A program made the translations under genes and the position numbers. From contig CP121458.1 in NCBI GenBank assembly GCA_029690005.1, positions 620,001-684,000 on the forward strand: a stretch of 64,000 nucleotides of DNA, read 5' to 3'. The notes beneath the pieces were generated by a model, which saw only the letters and a list, made by a program, of their open reading frames with translations, made no database searches and had not been told where the DNA came from. Of this stretch, positions 40,767-49,878 are shown piece after piece; positions within the stretch are counted from its first letter, which is position 1, and every line of letters starts with the position of its first letter. The DNA comes from Prescottella defluvii (GTDB lineage: Bacteria; Actinomycetota; Actinomycetes; Mycobacteriales; Mycobacteriaceae).

Positions 40767-41432
40767 TCAGCGGGTGAGCGCGTCTCCCAACGACCGGGCG
40801 ACCTCGTCCTCGAGCATCGCGACGAGCGCCTCGGCGGGCGCCTGGCCGCATACGCCGAGCCAGTTCGCGAGCATCCGGTGACCGCCCTGGGTGAGCACCG
40901 ACTCCGGGTGGAACTGCACGCCGTGGATCGGCAGCTCGCGGTGCCGCATCGCCATCACGATGCCGCTGTCGGTGTGGGCGGTGACCTCCAGCTCGGCGGG
41001 GATGGTGTCCTCGAGGACGGTCAGCGAGTGGTAGCGCGTCGCGGTGAACGGGTCGGGCAGCCCGGCGAGGACGCCGGTGTCGTTGTGGTGGACGAGGCTG
41101 GTCTTGCCGTGCAGCAGTTCCGGTGCCCGGTCGACGGTGGCGCCGAACGCGGCACCGATCGCCTGGTGACCGAGGCACACGCCCAGCAGCGGGGTCCGCG
41201 CCGTGGCGCACGCACCGACCAGCGGCATCGTCGCGCCGGCGCGCTGCGGGGTGCCGGGACCGGGACTGAGCAGGATGCCGTCGAACTCGCGCGCGGCGGC
41301 CGCGATGGCGTCGTCTCCGGTCAGTCGCGGGTCGTCGTTGCGCCACACTTCGGCCTGCGTTCCGAGCTGGCCCAGGTACTGGACCAGGTTGAACACGAAG
41401 CTGTCGTAGTTGTCGACGACCAGAATGCGCAT
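40767..41432 (-). CDS. trpG: Glutamine amidotransferase of anthranilate/aminodeoxychorismate synthase
   Basis: The 221-residue class I amidotransferase supplies ammonia for anthranilate or 4-amino-4-deoxychorismate synthesis. The triad is visible: nucleophile Cys in LLGVCLGHQAIGAAFG (near residue 83), and His and Glu in GVQFHPESVLT near the end. The opening MRILVVDNYDSFVFNLVQYL is typical. Its position beside pknB matches the mycobacterial trpG/pabA gene, and no trpE is nearby, so service to folate synthesis is equally possible. Start ATG 41432 lies 43 bp after the DUF881 stop in the same direction. Confidence 0.94.
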   Translation of the reverse strand: MRILVVDNYDSFVFNLVQYLGQLGTQAEVWRNDDPRLTGDDAIAAAAREFDGILLSPGPGTPQRAGATMPLVGACATARTPLLGVCLGHQAIGAAFGATVDRAPELLHGKTSLVHHNDTGVLAGLPDPFTATRYHSLTVLEDTIPAELEVTAHTDSGIVMAMRHRELPIHGVQFHPESVLTQGGHRMLANWLGVCGQAPAEALVAMLEDEVARSLGDALTR

Positions 41433-41475
41433 GGATCGAGGGTAATGCCTGCGTGATCTCGGTCGGTGCGCAGGA

Positions 41476-42239
41476 TTACGCGACCGGCTGCGCGTACTCG
41501 GTGTGCAACTGCCCGGTGTACGCGGGAACGGTGAGGCGCTCCGATTCCTGCTGCGTGTATCCGAGCCCGTACCGCACGGCGTACTGCTTGAACGTCCTGA
41601 TCCCGGCTCGTTCGCGAGGGTCGCGGCGAGGCGGGCCGGGTCCCCGATCGCGGTCACCACGTACGGCGGGCTGTAGGTGCGGCCGTGCAGCAGCAGCGTG
41701 TTGCCGATGCAGCGCGGCGCCGACGTGTTCACGATCCGCTGGTCCTGCATCGCGATCGCCTCGGCACCGCCGGTCCACAGCGCGTTGAGGACGCTCTGCA
41801 CGTCCTGCTGGTGAACGACGAGATCGTCGGGTGACGCACCGGCCGGGTACTTGCCGTCGGCGTCTCGCGGTGCGTCGGTGAGGGTGACGACGATGCCGGG
41901 ACCGCTGAGCGCGGTCAGGCCCGCCGCGTCGGCGAGTTCGCGACTGTCGGCGAGCGCCTTCGCGACCCCGGTGTCGGTGCCGGCCGCGTTCTCCTGGAGA
42001 TCCTCGACCTCGGTGACGAGCTGGTCACGGGTGGCGGCGGCGTTGTCGACGTCGACCTGCGCGCGGCGCACCAGGTCGGACAGTCGGGTCGAGTCGGCGG
42101 CCCGCAGCTCGTTTCCGTGGGAGACCTCACGGGTGGTCGCGAGCAGAAGTCCCGCGACGAGACAGACGACCAGGACGGCGACCGACCAGAAACCGAACCG
42201 CGGGTTCGAGCCCTGCGGCTGCGTTTCGACGTCGGGCAC
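41476..42239 (-). CDS. DUF881-family membrane-anchored protein (Rv0012-like), one frameshift
   Basis: A single N-terminal helix ([20 protein letters not shown]) is followed by a coiled-coil stretch ([20 protein letters not shown]) and the DUF881 domain with [12 protein letters not shown] and [15 protein letters not shown]. The end ([20 protein letters not shown]) lies in another frame; one extra base in the run at 41602-41604 gives 254 residues, near the mycobacterial 262. DUF881 proteins accompany division and sporulation loci and are predicted to lie outside the membrane with a FtsB/DivIC-like coil. The start is uncertain; GTG 42239 is my choice because it precedes the conserved region and no ATG is in range. 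Confidence 0.82.
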
Positions 42240-42408
42240 CCTCCACCACCACTTCCACCTCGGAGAATCGGTACATGACCGACCGGTCCCGGCCGCGCTT
42301 TTTTGGGTTAGCGTGTACTTCAAACAGGTGGTGCCGAATCTACCCTGTCCGCCCGGACCGATCCGGGCACCAGATCGCGTTCTCCCATCCACACGAGACA
42401 AGGACGTC

Positions 42409-42672
42409 ATGCCGAAGTCGAAGGTCCGGAAGAAGACCGACTACACGATCAATCCCGCGAACCGCACCCCCGTGAAGGTGAAGGCGGGTCCGTCGAGCGC
42501 GCTGTACATCTCGGTGATGCTCGGTTTCATGCTCGTCGGGCTGGCGTGGCTGATCGTGTACTACTTGGCCGGCGAGAACCTCACATGGATGAACAACTTG
42601 GGAGCGTACAACTTCCTGATCGGCTTCGGGTTCATGGTCGTGGGCCTGATCATGACCATGCGGTGGCGCTGA
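42409..42672 (+). CDS. crgA: Cell division protein CrgA
   Basis: The 87-residue protein begins [16 protein letters not shown], the cytoplasmic signature of CrgA, followed by two membrane helices ([21 protein letters not shown] and [18 protein letters not shown]). CrgA interacts with FtsZ, FtsI/PbpB and CwsA and helps place the septal synthesis machinery. The start ATG 42409 is preceded by ACAAGGA. It is divergent from the DUF881 gene, the same order as in mycobacteria. Confidence 0.96.
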   Translation: MPKSKVRKKTDYTINPANRTPVKVKAGPSSALYISVMLGFMLVGLAWLIVYYLAGENLTWMNNLGAYNFLIGFGFMVVGLIMTMRWR

Positions 42673-42740
42673 CCTCGCACTTTGCAGACCGGTCAGTTTG
42701 CGCACAGTCGTGCAATTACACACGTGTCATTCATCCCCAG

Positions 42741-42762
42741 TGTTGATAACACCTGTGGATAA
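42741..42762. promoter_or_regulatory. DnaA-box-like pair upstream of the PH-domain gene
   Basis: TGTGGATAA at 42754-42762 is the exact reverse complement of the canonical DnaA box TTATCCACA. TGTTGATAA at 42741-42749 differs from it at one base and lies 13 bp away in the same orientation. They sit 17-38 bp before the ATG at 42779, between crgA and the PH-domain gene, in the chromosome-origin neighbourhood. Binding of DnaA is plausible, but two sites are too few for an origin. Confidence 0.5.
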
Positions 42763-42778
42763 CAGGGGATCTGTACAC

Positions 42779-43246
42779 ATGCCTGAGGATGAAGTCGATC
42801 ATGAACCGTCCCTCGCGTGGTCCACGCCGCTCGGCGCGGTAGTGGCCCTCGCGGCCGGCGGCGTCGTGATGATCGCCGCCGCACTACTCCTGGGACTCGA
42901 CGCCCCCGGACGATTCCTCGCCGCCATCGCGGCGGTCGCGCTGTTCGTGCTCGCGGGGCTCGGCGCCCGGCAGCGGCCGAAACTCGCGATCGTGCAGGCC
43001 GGGGGCGCGGCGTCGATCGTCGCGACGCGCGTGCTGGGTCGGCGGGCCTACGGGCGCGACGACGTCGCCCGGATCCGCATCGTGCGGTATCCGCGGCTGG
43101 GTCGGCGGGTGCCGATGCTCGAGATCGACGCGCTCGATCCCGACGGCACCGAGCGGCTGCTGATCTTCGGCCGGTGGGACCTGGGCGAGGACCCGACGGT
43201 GGTGTTCGACGCCCTGTCCGTGCACGGTCTGGTGCCGGAGGAGTGA
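42779..43246 (+). CDS. Membrane PH-domain-like protein (Rv0010c-type)
   Basis: The 155-residue protein has two adjacent membrane helices (LGAVVALAAGGVVMIAAALLLG and FLAAIAAVALFVLAGLGA) followed by a compact beta domain of PH_6-type (VARIRIVRYPRLGRRVPMLEID and ERLLIFGRWDLGEDP). Its place between crgA and ppiA is the same as Rv0010c in mycobacteria, where its role is not known. ATG 42779 is chosen because upstream in-frame residues are not conserved-looking. Confidence 0.8.
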   Translation: MPEDEVDHEPSLAWSTPLGAVVALAAGGVVMIAAALLLGLDAPGRFLAAIAAVALFVLAGLGARQRPKLAIVQAGGAASIVATRVLGRRAYGRDDVARIRIVRYPRLGRRVPMLEIDALDPDGTERLLIFGRWDLGEDPTVVFDALSVHGLVPEE

Positions 43247-43256
43247 CCGGACGTCG

Positions 43257-44160
43257 TCAGATCGCCGCTACGGCCGCGGCCGTGACGATCAGCGTCAACA
43301 CGCCGACGGAGCCCAGCGCGGCCCATCCCGCGGTCCGCACCCGATCGGCGTCCTTCGCTCCGACCGCGGACGGCGTGTAGAGCAGGGCGGCGGTCGCGGC
43401 GGCGCCGGCCACCAGGCCACCCATGCGTCCCCGACAGCGAGATGCCGGGGATGGTGATGCTGATGATGACGTTGATCGCGATGACCGCGAGGACGGGCGT
43501 CGGGCTGCGCCGGAGCCGCAGCAGGATCACGGCCTGGGCGCCGAGCAGGCCGAAGATCGCGCCGGACGCTCCTGCCGTCGGCGCCATCGGGGCGAGCATC
43601 AGCACCGAGGCCGATCCGCCGAGCAGCGAGATCAGGTACACCGCGAGGTAGCGGGCTCGTCCGAGCACCAGTTCGATGTCGCGGCCGATGACGTACAGCG
43701 CGAACATGTTCACGGCCAGGTGCATCAGCCCGATGTGCAGGAACCCGCTGGTGAGGATGCGAATGTACTGACCGGCGGAGACGGCGGGTCCCCACAGGAC
43801 CCAGTCGAAGAACAGCGGCGACGACAGATGGTTGTCGAGCAGGCTGCGCGACTGCACCGCGGTGACCGCGAAGATCGCCACGTTGGCCGCGATCAGAAGG
43901 TAGGTGAGCAGCGGCGTCGGCGCCTGGGTGCGGACCCGGGCCCCGGCGACGGTGCGGGCCTGACGCGAGTCGCGCTGTCCGGCGGCGACGCAGTCGACGC
44001 ACTGGTGTCCGACGGATGCCGGACGCAGGCAGTCCGGGCAGGCCGGGCGGCCGCACCGGGTGCAGGAAAGTGCCGTGGGGCGATCAGGGTGGTGCACACA
44101 CCTCGGCTGAGGTGGCGGGGTGCCCTCGCTCGCCGCACCACCCCAGCCGGGGTTCGTCAT
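43257..44160 (-). CDS. Rhomboid-family intramembrane protease with zinc-binding N-terminus (one frameshift)
   Basis: Rhomboids cut membrane proteins inside the bilayer with a Ser-His dyad. The N-terminus has a B-box-like zinc site (CVHHPDRPTALSCTRC, then CPDC and CVDC). Six membrane helices follow with the serine motif GASGAIFGLLGA. The frame slips in the run at 43429-43432; removing one base restores LSGRMGGLVAGAAATAALLY and a stop at 43257, giving 300 residues. In this reading the family histidine before GGL is Arg, so either the repair is imperfect or the protease is inactive. Start ATG 44160 is 15 bp from the ppiA stop. Confidence 0.8.
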
Positions 44161-44175
44161 GTGTGAATCCTCGTC

Positions 44176-44697
44176 TTACGAAATGGTGATGCTGTTGATG
44201 ACGACGTCGTCGACCGGGCGGTCGGCGCGGTCCGTCGCGGTGGTGGCGATGGCGTCGACGACCTTCTTCGACTCCTCGTCGAGGACCTCACCGAAGATGG
44301 TGTGGCGACGGTTCAGGTGCGGGGTCGGGCCGACGGTGATGAAGAACTGCGAGCCGTTGGTGCCCGGGCCGGCGTTGGCCATCGCCAGCAGGTAGCCGCG
44401 GTCGAACTGCAGCTCGGGGTGGAACTCGTCGCCGAACTTGTAGCCCGGGCCGCCACGGCCGGTGCCGGTCGGGTCGCCGCCCTGGATCATGAAGCCGTCG
44501 ATGACGCGGTGGAAGACCGCGCCGTCGTAGAACGGGCCGGAGGCGCCGCCCTGCGCGTTCTGCGTGGAGTACTCCTTGGAACCGTCCGCCAGGCCGACGA
44601 AGTTCTCGACGGTCTTCGGCGCATGGTTACCGAACAGCGCGATCTTGATGTCGCCGCGGTTGGTGTGCAGCGTTGCGGTAGCAGTCTGTGAAGTCAC
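44176..44697 (-). CDS. ppiA: Cyclophilin-type peptidyl-prolyl cis-trans isomerase PpiA
   Basis: The 173-residue protein is a complete cytoplasmic cyclophilin. It has [15 protein letters not shown] near the start, the catalytic-site segments [20 protein letters not shown] and [15 protein letters not shown], and the HTIFGEVLD ending. It speeds proline isomerisation in folding proteins. Its place beside the CwsA-like gene and the rhomboid matches the mycobacterial ppiA locus. No signal peptide is present. Confidence 0.97.
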   Translation of the reverse strand: MTSQTATATLHTNRGDIKIALFGNHAPKTVENFVGLADGSKEYSTQNAQGGASGPFYDGAVFHRVIDGFMIQGGDPTGTGRGGPGYKFGDEFHPELQFDRGYLLAMANAGPGTNGSQFFITVGPTPHLNRRHTIFGEVLDEESKKVVDAIATTATDRADRPVDDVVINSITIS

Positions 44698-44754
44698 CCC
44701 CTATCGTGCCATTGCGCTCCGGGCGCCGCCCACGAGCTGTGCAAGAGTGGAGCC

Positions 44755-44937
44755 ATGACCCGTGCGACCAAGCGTGCTTCCGTCCCGACGTCCTCGTCCG
44801 GCCGCCGACGGGTGCTGATCGGTCTCGGCGCCGCCGCGGCCGCGGTCGGCGCCGCCGCCGTCGCGCTCACCCGGCGGCCCGAGATGCCGCCCGTCGCACC
44901 CCGTCCGCCGTCACTGACCGATCCCCGCCCGCAGTAA
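44755..44937 (+). CDS. Very small CwsA-like membrane protein
   Basis: The 60-residue protein has a basic start (TRATKRAS...SSGRRR), one membrane helix (VLIGLGAAAAAVGAAAVALT) and a Pro-rich outside tail. In mycobacteria the position between tRNA-Ala and ppiA, in this same orientation, is held by cwsA, whose 145-residue product works with CrgA in cell shape and division. Position and topology suggest a reduced form, but sequence similarity is too low to be sure. Intergenic non-coding DNA is the alternative. Confidence 0.5.
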   Translation: MTRATKRASVPTSSSGRRRVLIGLGAAAAAVGAAAVALTRRPEMPPVAPRPPSLTDPRPQ

Positions 44938-44940
44938 CAC

Positions 44941-46195
44941 TCACGGTCGGCAGTTGCCGGGCGCGGGCACACCCTGGAACCGGTCGGTGATCCAGTCGAG
45001 CGCCTCGGGTGATCCCAGCGGATACGGGGCGGCGTGGTTGATGCCGGCTCCCGGTCGGACCGGCGGCAACGGGTTCTCGCTGAACTGGACCGTCGCCCCC
45101 TTGGCGCACCAGTCGTCGGCGAGCTGACGCGCCTGCCCGAACGGCACCAGGTCGTCATTGACGCCCGACTCGATCAGCACCGGCGCCTTCGGGGTGCGGT
45201 TGCCGATCCGCTGCTCGGCGATAAGCGCTTTCGCGAGCGGCTCCCGGGCCGCCACCACCGACAGCGGTTCGCCGGTCCGGGTGAACGACGACGTGTGCTG
45301 GAAGCCGTACGTCAACCGAGTTTCGCCGACGCACTGGTTCTGCACGTCGGCCAGCATCTGCCGGCCGCGGTCGTTCATCAGTTCCTCGACCATCGGCCGC
45401 GCCTCGGGATACGCCTGCCCGAGCCCGTTGAGGGTGTACCCGATCGCGCCGGTGAGGATGGTGCCGTCGATCTGTTGGAGCGTCGCGGACAGATCTGCGG
45501 GCGGTGCGCCTGCGTAGGCGCCCCGCACGTCGAGTTCCGGCGCGTACTCGGGCTGCAGTTCCGCGGCGGCCGCCGACGCCCCGCCGCCCTGCGAGTAGCC
45601 CAGAACGCCACCGGAGCGTCCGGTGTGATGCCGGTGCCGGGTAGTCGCTCGGCCGCGCGGGCGGCGTCGAGTACCGCGTGTGCCTCGGACGCCCGGTTGA
45701 CGTAGGTGTGGACGCCGGGCGTGCCCAGACCCTCGTAGTCGGTGACGACCACCGCGATGCCCCGTGACAGCAGCGCGTTGACGAACACCACCTCGTACGA
45801 CGCGATCACGTTCGACGGCGGCGTGTACGCGAGCACCGTTCCCATCGTCTTCGACGGGGCGCACTGGTGGCCCTGCCCCTGTGTCCCGGGCGCCAGGCTC
45901 ACCAGGGGCCGTGGTCCCGGGCCGTTCCACGGCAGGGCCGGGTCGAAGAAGGTGCCGGTGACCGCGTTCGCGGATCCGTGGGTGTCGTTGCTGCGATACA
46001 TGATTCGAGTCGCCTTCGCGGGGAAGGCGCCGGCCTGCCACACCAACGGCATCGGTTCGGTCCGGATCACGTCCCGGCCGCGCCGGGGAGGGTCGGCGGC
46101 GGCCGGTAGAAGTCCACCTCCGCGGTCGCAGCCGGGCTACCGGCCACTGCCATGCCGATCACCGCCGCCGCTGCGGCACACCATCTTCCGATCAT
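44941..46195 (-). CDS. Secreted lipase of the secretory lipase (LIP) family, two frameshifts
   Basis: This is an alpha/beta-hydrolase for extracellular lipid. The signal peptide (CAAAAAVIGMAVAGSPAATA) is cleaved before EVDFYRPP. The nucleophile motif GYSQGGGASAAAAELQPEYA and the later ESGVNDDLVPFGQARQLADDW (acid) and NHAAPY (His) complete the triad. Two cysteines near the end may form a disulfide. Slips at 46073-46075 and 45599-45601 each lack one base; the joined protein has 418 residues. The start ATG 46195 gives a good signal peptide. It lies just downstream of the double-TetR gene, which may control it. Confidence 0.85.
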
Positions 46196-46216
46196 GCCGA
46201 CCTCCCCGATCGCTTC

Positions 46217-47479
46217 TTACTTGGGCGAGGCACCCCACAGGGTGGTCTCGAGGTTGTACCGCGTCAGGCGCTCGGCCGAGACTCGCGGTAGTCCGTGCGT
46301 GCACCAGAGAACTTCCCCGAGGCACTGGAACACGAGGCGGGACGAGCCGGGCATCGTGACGCTGCCGTCGCGAACACCCGCGGTGAACGCGGCGTCCCAC
46401 ACCTGCAGAACTTTTCGGCCGTCGAGCATGAGGAAGTCGAAATGGTCGTTGTTGACGAGCATCGCCCACGACTTGAGGATGATCACCTCGGGCTCGAAGC
46501 GCTTGCCGGCGGCACTGCGCATCCGGATGAGCGCGTCGAGCGTCTCGAGCGGTGTCCCGCCGGCGGCCCCGATCTCCTGGTGCGCCGCGCGCATCCGGGA
46601 CGAGAAGCTCTGCAGGATGGCGACCAGGATCGCTTCCCGCGAGTCGAAGTGGTGGTAGAGGCTGCCCTGCGTGAGGCCGACAGCGTTCGCGATATCGCGG
46701 GTGGTGGTGGCGTCGAAGCCTCGCTCGGCGAACACGAACCGGGCCGCGTCGAGAATCCGATCCTGCTTGTCGGACAGCGCCATCGGATTCTCCCGATCCC
46801 ACGATGCGATCACCTTGCGCGCGACGCGGGCAGTGTCCGATTCCGACAGGTCGCTGTCGGCGGGCTTGGTGGCCAGGCCGTTGAACATCAGGTCGACCGT
46901 GCAGCCGGCGACCTTGCGGGCTGAGAACCCGGTGGGCGCGAGCGTCGCGCTGTACGTCTCCGCGACGCGCAGCACCTCCCGCAGGATCCGCGTGTCGACC
47001 TCGGGTCGCACCAGACCAGCGTCCACGGCGTCACGCACCAGCGAGGTCCACTTCTTCTCCGACCATTTCGGCTCGGAGGTCAGCAGCTTCGCCAGATCGT
47101 TGTCCTTCGTCTCCGGCACGCCCAGGCAGACCTGGAGGGCGCCGGGATGCCGCGCGGACGCATCGGCGATGTCGAGGGCGAATCGGCGGATGGCCTCGGT
47201 CGGCGAGTCCGACGGCATCGCCGGACGTTGTGCCGCGGCGACGATGTCGTCGCGCAGTGCGCGGACCATCGTCGCGGCGAGAGCCTCCTTCGAATCGAAG
47301 TGGTAGTAGAGGCTCCCTGCCAGCATGCCGGTATCGGATGCGATATCCCGCATCGACGTACCCGTGTATCCCTTGGCCGCGAACAGATCCGACGTCGCTG
47401 CCAGGATTTCGGCGCGTTTGTCCGGCTTGTCCTGTCCACCGCCGCCGGACGATGCCGCGGCCCTTCCCGTTCGAGTCAC
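46217..47479 (-). CDS. Tandem double-TetR transcriptional regulator
   Basis: One uninterrupted protein of about 420 residues contains two complete TetR units. The first (about 15-205) has TSDLFAAKGYTGTSMRDIAS and SLYYHFDSKEALAATMVRAL. The second (about 230-420) has ARFVFAERGFDATTTRDIANA and SLYHHFDSREAILVAILQSF. Each unit has its own helical ligand domain, so this is not a split gene. I prefer GTG 47479 because GGGGGAACGAA precedes it; ATG 47518 is the alternative. A covalent dimer could bind asymmetric operators. The ligand and targets are unknown; the adjacent secreted lipase, 21 bp downstream, is the best candidate. Confidence 0.85.
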   Translation of the reverse strand: MTRTGRAAASSGGGGQDKPDKRAEILAATSDLFAAKGYTGTSMRDIASDTGMLAGSLYYHFDSKEALAATMVRALRDDIVAAAQRPAMPSDSPTEAIRRFALDIADASARHPGALQVCLGVPETKDNDLAKLLTSEPKWSEKKWTSLVRDAVDAGLVRPEVDTRILREVLRVAETYSATLAPTGFSARKVAGCTVDLMFNGLATKPADSDLSESDTARVARKVIASWDRENPMALSDKQDRILDAARFVFAERGFDATTTRDIANAVGLTQGSLYHHFDSREAILVAILQSFSSRMRAAHQEIGAAGGTPLETLDALIRMRSAAGKRFEPEVIILKSWAMLVNNDHFDFLMLDGRKVLQVWDAAFTAGVRDGSVTMPGSSRLVFQCLGEVLWCTHGLPRVSAERLTRYNLETTLWGASPK

Positions 47480-47555
47480 TTCGTTCCCCCGATTCCACGA
47501 CCTCAGGTCGCCTGTCATAACTCTCGGTCGAGCGCTCGGCTCGACCGACCTCTGT

Positions 47556-47822
47556 TTCTCCTTGCACGGCCCGTCCGATCACCGATGGATCGACCAGAAC
47601 CGACATCCCCTGCCACGCATCACGATCGACCTCGACGCCCCCGAACGTCCGCTCGATCGATGACAGGGCGCGGCGATTGCACCGACACCCCTGCCCGAAC
47701 ACCGACCACGGCACGGCCAGACGATCCTGCCACCTCGCCGCTGCCGGGTCATCAGAGCGTACGTGCTCGCAGAACAGGAACTGGCCATTCGGCCGCGAGA
47801 CACGGGCGATCTCGGCGTCCGG
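47556..47822 (-). pseudogene. C-terminal relic of a class I SAM methyltransferase
   Basis: An open stretch reads PDAEIARVSRPNGQFLFCEH followed by VRSDDPAAARWQDRL and FGQGCRCNRRALSSIE, matching the end of UbiE/Coq5-like methyltransferases of the Rv-type 'EHVR....ARWQD' group. No SAM-binding N-terminus (VLEVGxGxG) can be found upstream in any frame, and the frame has no proper stop before it runs into the TetR gene. It is a decayed fragment. Confidence 0.6.
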
Positions 47823-48088
47823 GCGCACGCTCCGCACCCGACGGCGGTCACCCATTCCGCGCCGCTCGGCGGCCGCCAGCGCCGGGTCGTATGCCGTAGC
47901 ACCGATCCGCACCCATACCCTCGTCGCGCCGCGAGAGACCGCCCGAGAGGTCTTAGCGCAAGTTCATACACATGTCCATTTGAGCGTCAAATGGACGTTC
48001 GTGCACCCATTTTCACCGGAATGCACCGGAGTACAAATTGACGCGCGGCGTCAACGACACCTGCCGATCGTTCGAAAGACGTTGGGCA

Positions 48089-48710
48089 TCAAGGGGTTAT
48101 GAAGTCGATGTACGCCTGACGCATCGGCGGACCGCCCTGGATGTCCATGCCGATCAGAGCGCCGACGACACTGCCGACGATCGCGCCCGGGATACAGCCG
48201 CCGATCACACCGACGATGCAACCAACCACGAGCCCGACGAAGGATCCGACGACGTTGCCGATGATCGCGCCGGTCTGATTCTTCTGCGCCTCCTCGATCA
48301 GCTTCTGCTGCGCGACGGGGTCGTCGAATCGAACCTGATTGAGCGGCAAGGGATTCTGCTGAGGAGTCAGTGTCAACGTCCGCCCAGCGTCTCCCACGCT
48401 GCCGGTGATCGGGAACATCCGGCCGTCGAGTCGGTAGGCCAACGGGATCGCACCGACGACGACACCGTCGCCGCGGACGACGCTCACCTGGCTGCCGTCG
48501 GCATCGATGCGGAAGGTGCCGCCGTCGAGGACAGTCGTGACGGTGCCGTCGGGCACGTCCGCCGCCGTCGAGTATCCGACACCCTGATCGGAGCGTGCAG
48601 TGGCCGCGGGAGCCACGATCGCAGCCGGTTCCGCCGACGCTGTTCCCGCCCCGACCGCCAGGGCCGTCGTGACGAATGCAGCTGTGACAACAATCTTCCC
48701 GAGCTTCATG
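48089..48710 (-). CDS. Secreted protein with glycine-zipper C-terminus
   Basis: The 207-residue protein has a signal peptide (KIVVTAAFVTTALAVGAGTASA). A middle domain of about 110 residues contains YRLDGRMFPITGSVGDAGRT, and the C-terminal region has two hydrophobic glycine-zipper stretches (GAIIGNVVGSFVGLVVGCIV, GAIVGSVVGALIGMDIQ). Such zippers can insert into or cluster at membranes. A related arrangement is seen in several Nocardiaceae secreted proteins of unknown role. Start ATG 48710 is preceded by GGGAGCTGCC. It is a single gene. Confidence 0.65.
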
Positions 48711-48849
48711 GCAGCTCCCGAGGTGTCGGGGATACGGGCTGGCCCCACCCTAGCCAACGAGATCTGGGGCCCATCCCGGTTCCGACATTCCCGCACCGAA
48801 TGAGCGAAATGCGTGCTGATCGGTGGAAATACCGCCTCGGTCGCGAGGA

Positions 48850-49878
48850 CTACGCGATCGCACAGGTCTCGATGTCGACCACTCGCTTCGTCGTTCCGGT
48901 CGTCAGCCAGAGAGTGTCGTCCGCGAGCGAGAGCTCGTCGGATTCGTCGACACTCACCCGACACACTTCTTCGCTGCCCTTGCGAATCAATACCTTTCGC
49001 CCATCGTCGTCCACCAGCTGTGCCGTACCGCCGTCGGGCAGCGCCACCGGTCGTCCTACGGTCGTCTCGGGTGGTGGCGTGGTCGTCGCGGTTGTGGAGG
49101 AAGTTGCCGTCGACGACTCGGTGGATTCCGGGGACGTGGACGTCGTGGGCGGACTCGTGGACGATTCGGCCGCGGTCACGGGCGGCGTGGTGGTGGTCGG
49201 CGGGCTCGTCGTCGAACCGGTCGTGGTCGGGGCCGCCGACGTGACCGACGTCGTCGGTGCGGCGGTCGTGGCAGTCGGCTCAGCGGCGAGATTCGCGACG
49301 CGCGCAGCGGCCTGATCCGGGGCCACAGCCAGGCCGGCAGGATTTTGCTGTCCGTCGTTGCTACCGGTGCACTTCTGGACGTTCAGGCCGCCGCTGGCCA
49401 TCTGAACGCCCTGTGACTGCCAGCCGGGAGACTCCGCGGGTCCGTTCACCGTGAACACACGGACGTACCAGCCCTTGCCCGCGCGGTTGCCGTCGTTGGT
49501 CAGGGTGTAGCTGGTTCCGTTGGTCGTCGTATCGACCGTCACGTTGCTGTTGTTGGTGTCCTGGACGACCTTGATGTGATAGCTGTACGACTGCCCCGAA
49601 CGGAGTTGCGACGTCGGCGGCGAACTCCAGGAGATGTCCGCAACGGTTCTCGCCTCACCCCAGACGTACCGGGTGGAGCAGCTAATGTTCTGTACCAACG
49701 GCGTCGGATAGAACGCACCGCTCGAGAAGCTGCTCTGAGCCACTGCCGCATCGGTGAACGCCGCACTGGTACCGCTCATCTGGACCACGCCGAAGATCGC
49801 GAGCACGGCGAAGCCGACCGCCATCGCGCGCTTCCTCAGCCGCGAGCCGACCGCCACGGCCCACCCGGAGCGTGCCAC
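48850..49878 (-). CDS. Secreted Thr-rich protein with SipW/TasA-like N-terminus
   Basis: The 342-residue protein begins with a basic stretch and a hydrophobic segment (AMAVGFAVLAIFGVVQMSG) ending TSAAFTDAAVAQSSFSSGAF. This 'AFTD' pattern resembles SipW-type signal sequences of camelysin/TasA-like surface proteins. A beta domain with a fibronectin-like fold (about 50-165) follows, then a Thr/Ser/Pro linker of about 95 residues, and a small C-terminal domain with two cysteines. It is probably an envelope protein. Start GTG 49878 is used. No SipW-type peptidase is found in the window. Confidence 0.65.
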   Translation of the reverse strand: MARSGWAVAVGSRLRKRAMAVGFAVLAIFGVVQMSGTSAAFTDAAVAQSSFSSGAFYPTPLVQNISCSTRYVWGEARTVADISWSSPPTSQLRSGQSYSYHIKVVQDTNNSNVTVDTTTNGTSYTLTNDGNRAGKGWYVRVFTVNGPAESPGWQSQGVQMASGGLNVQKCTGSNDGQQNPAGLAVAPDQAAARVANLAAEPTATTAAPTTSVTSAAPTTTGSTTSPPTTTTPPVTAAESSTSPPTTSTSPESTESSTATSSTTATTTPPPETTVGRPVALPDGGTAQLVDDDGRKVLIRKGSEEVCRVSVDESDELSLADDTLWLTTGTTKRVVDIETCAIA

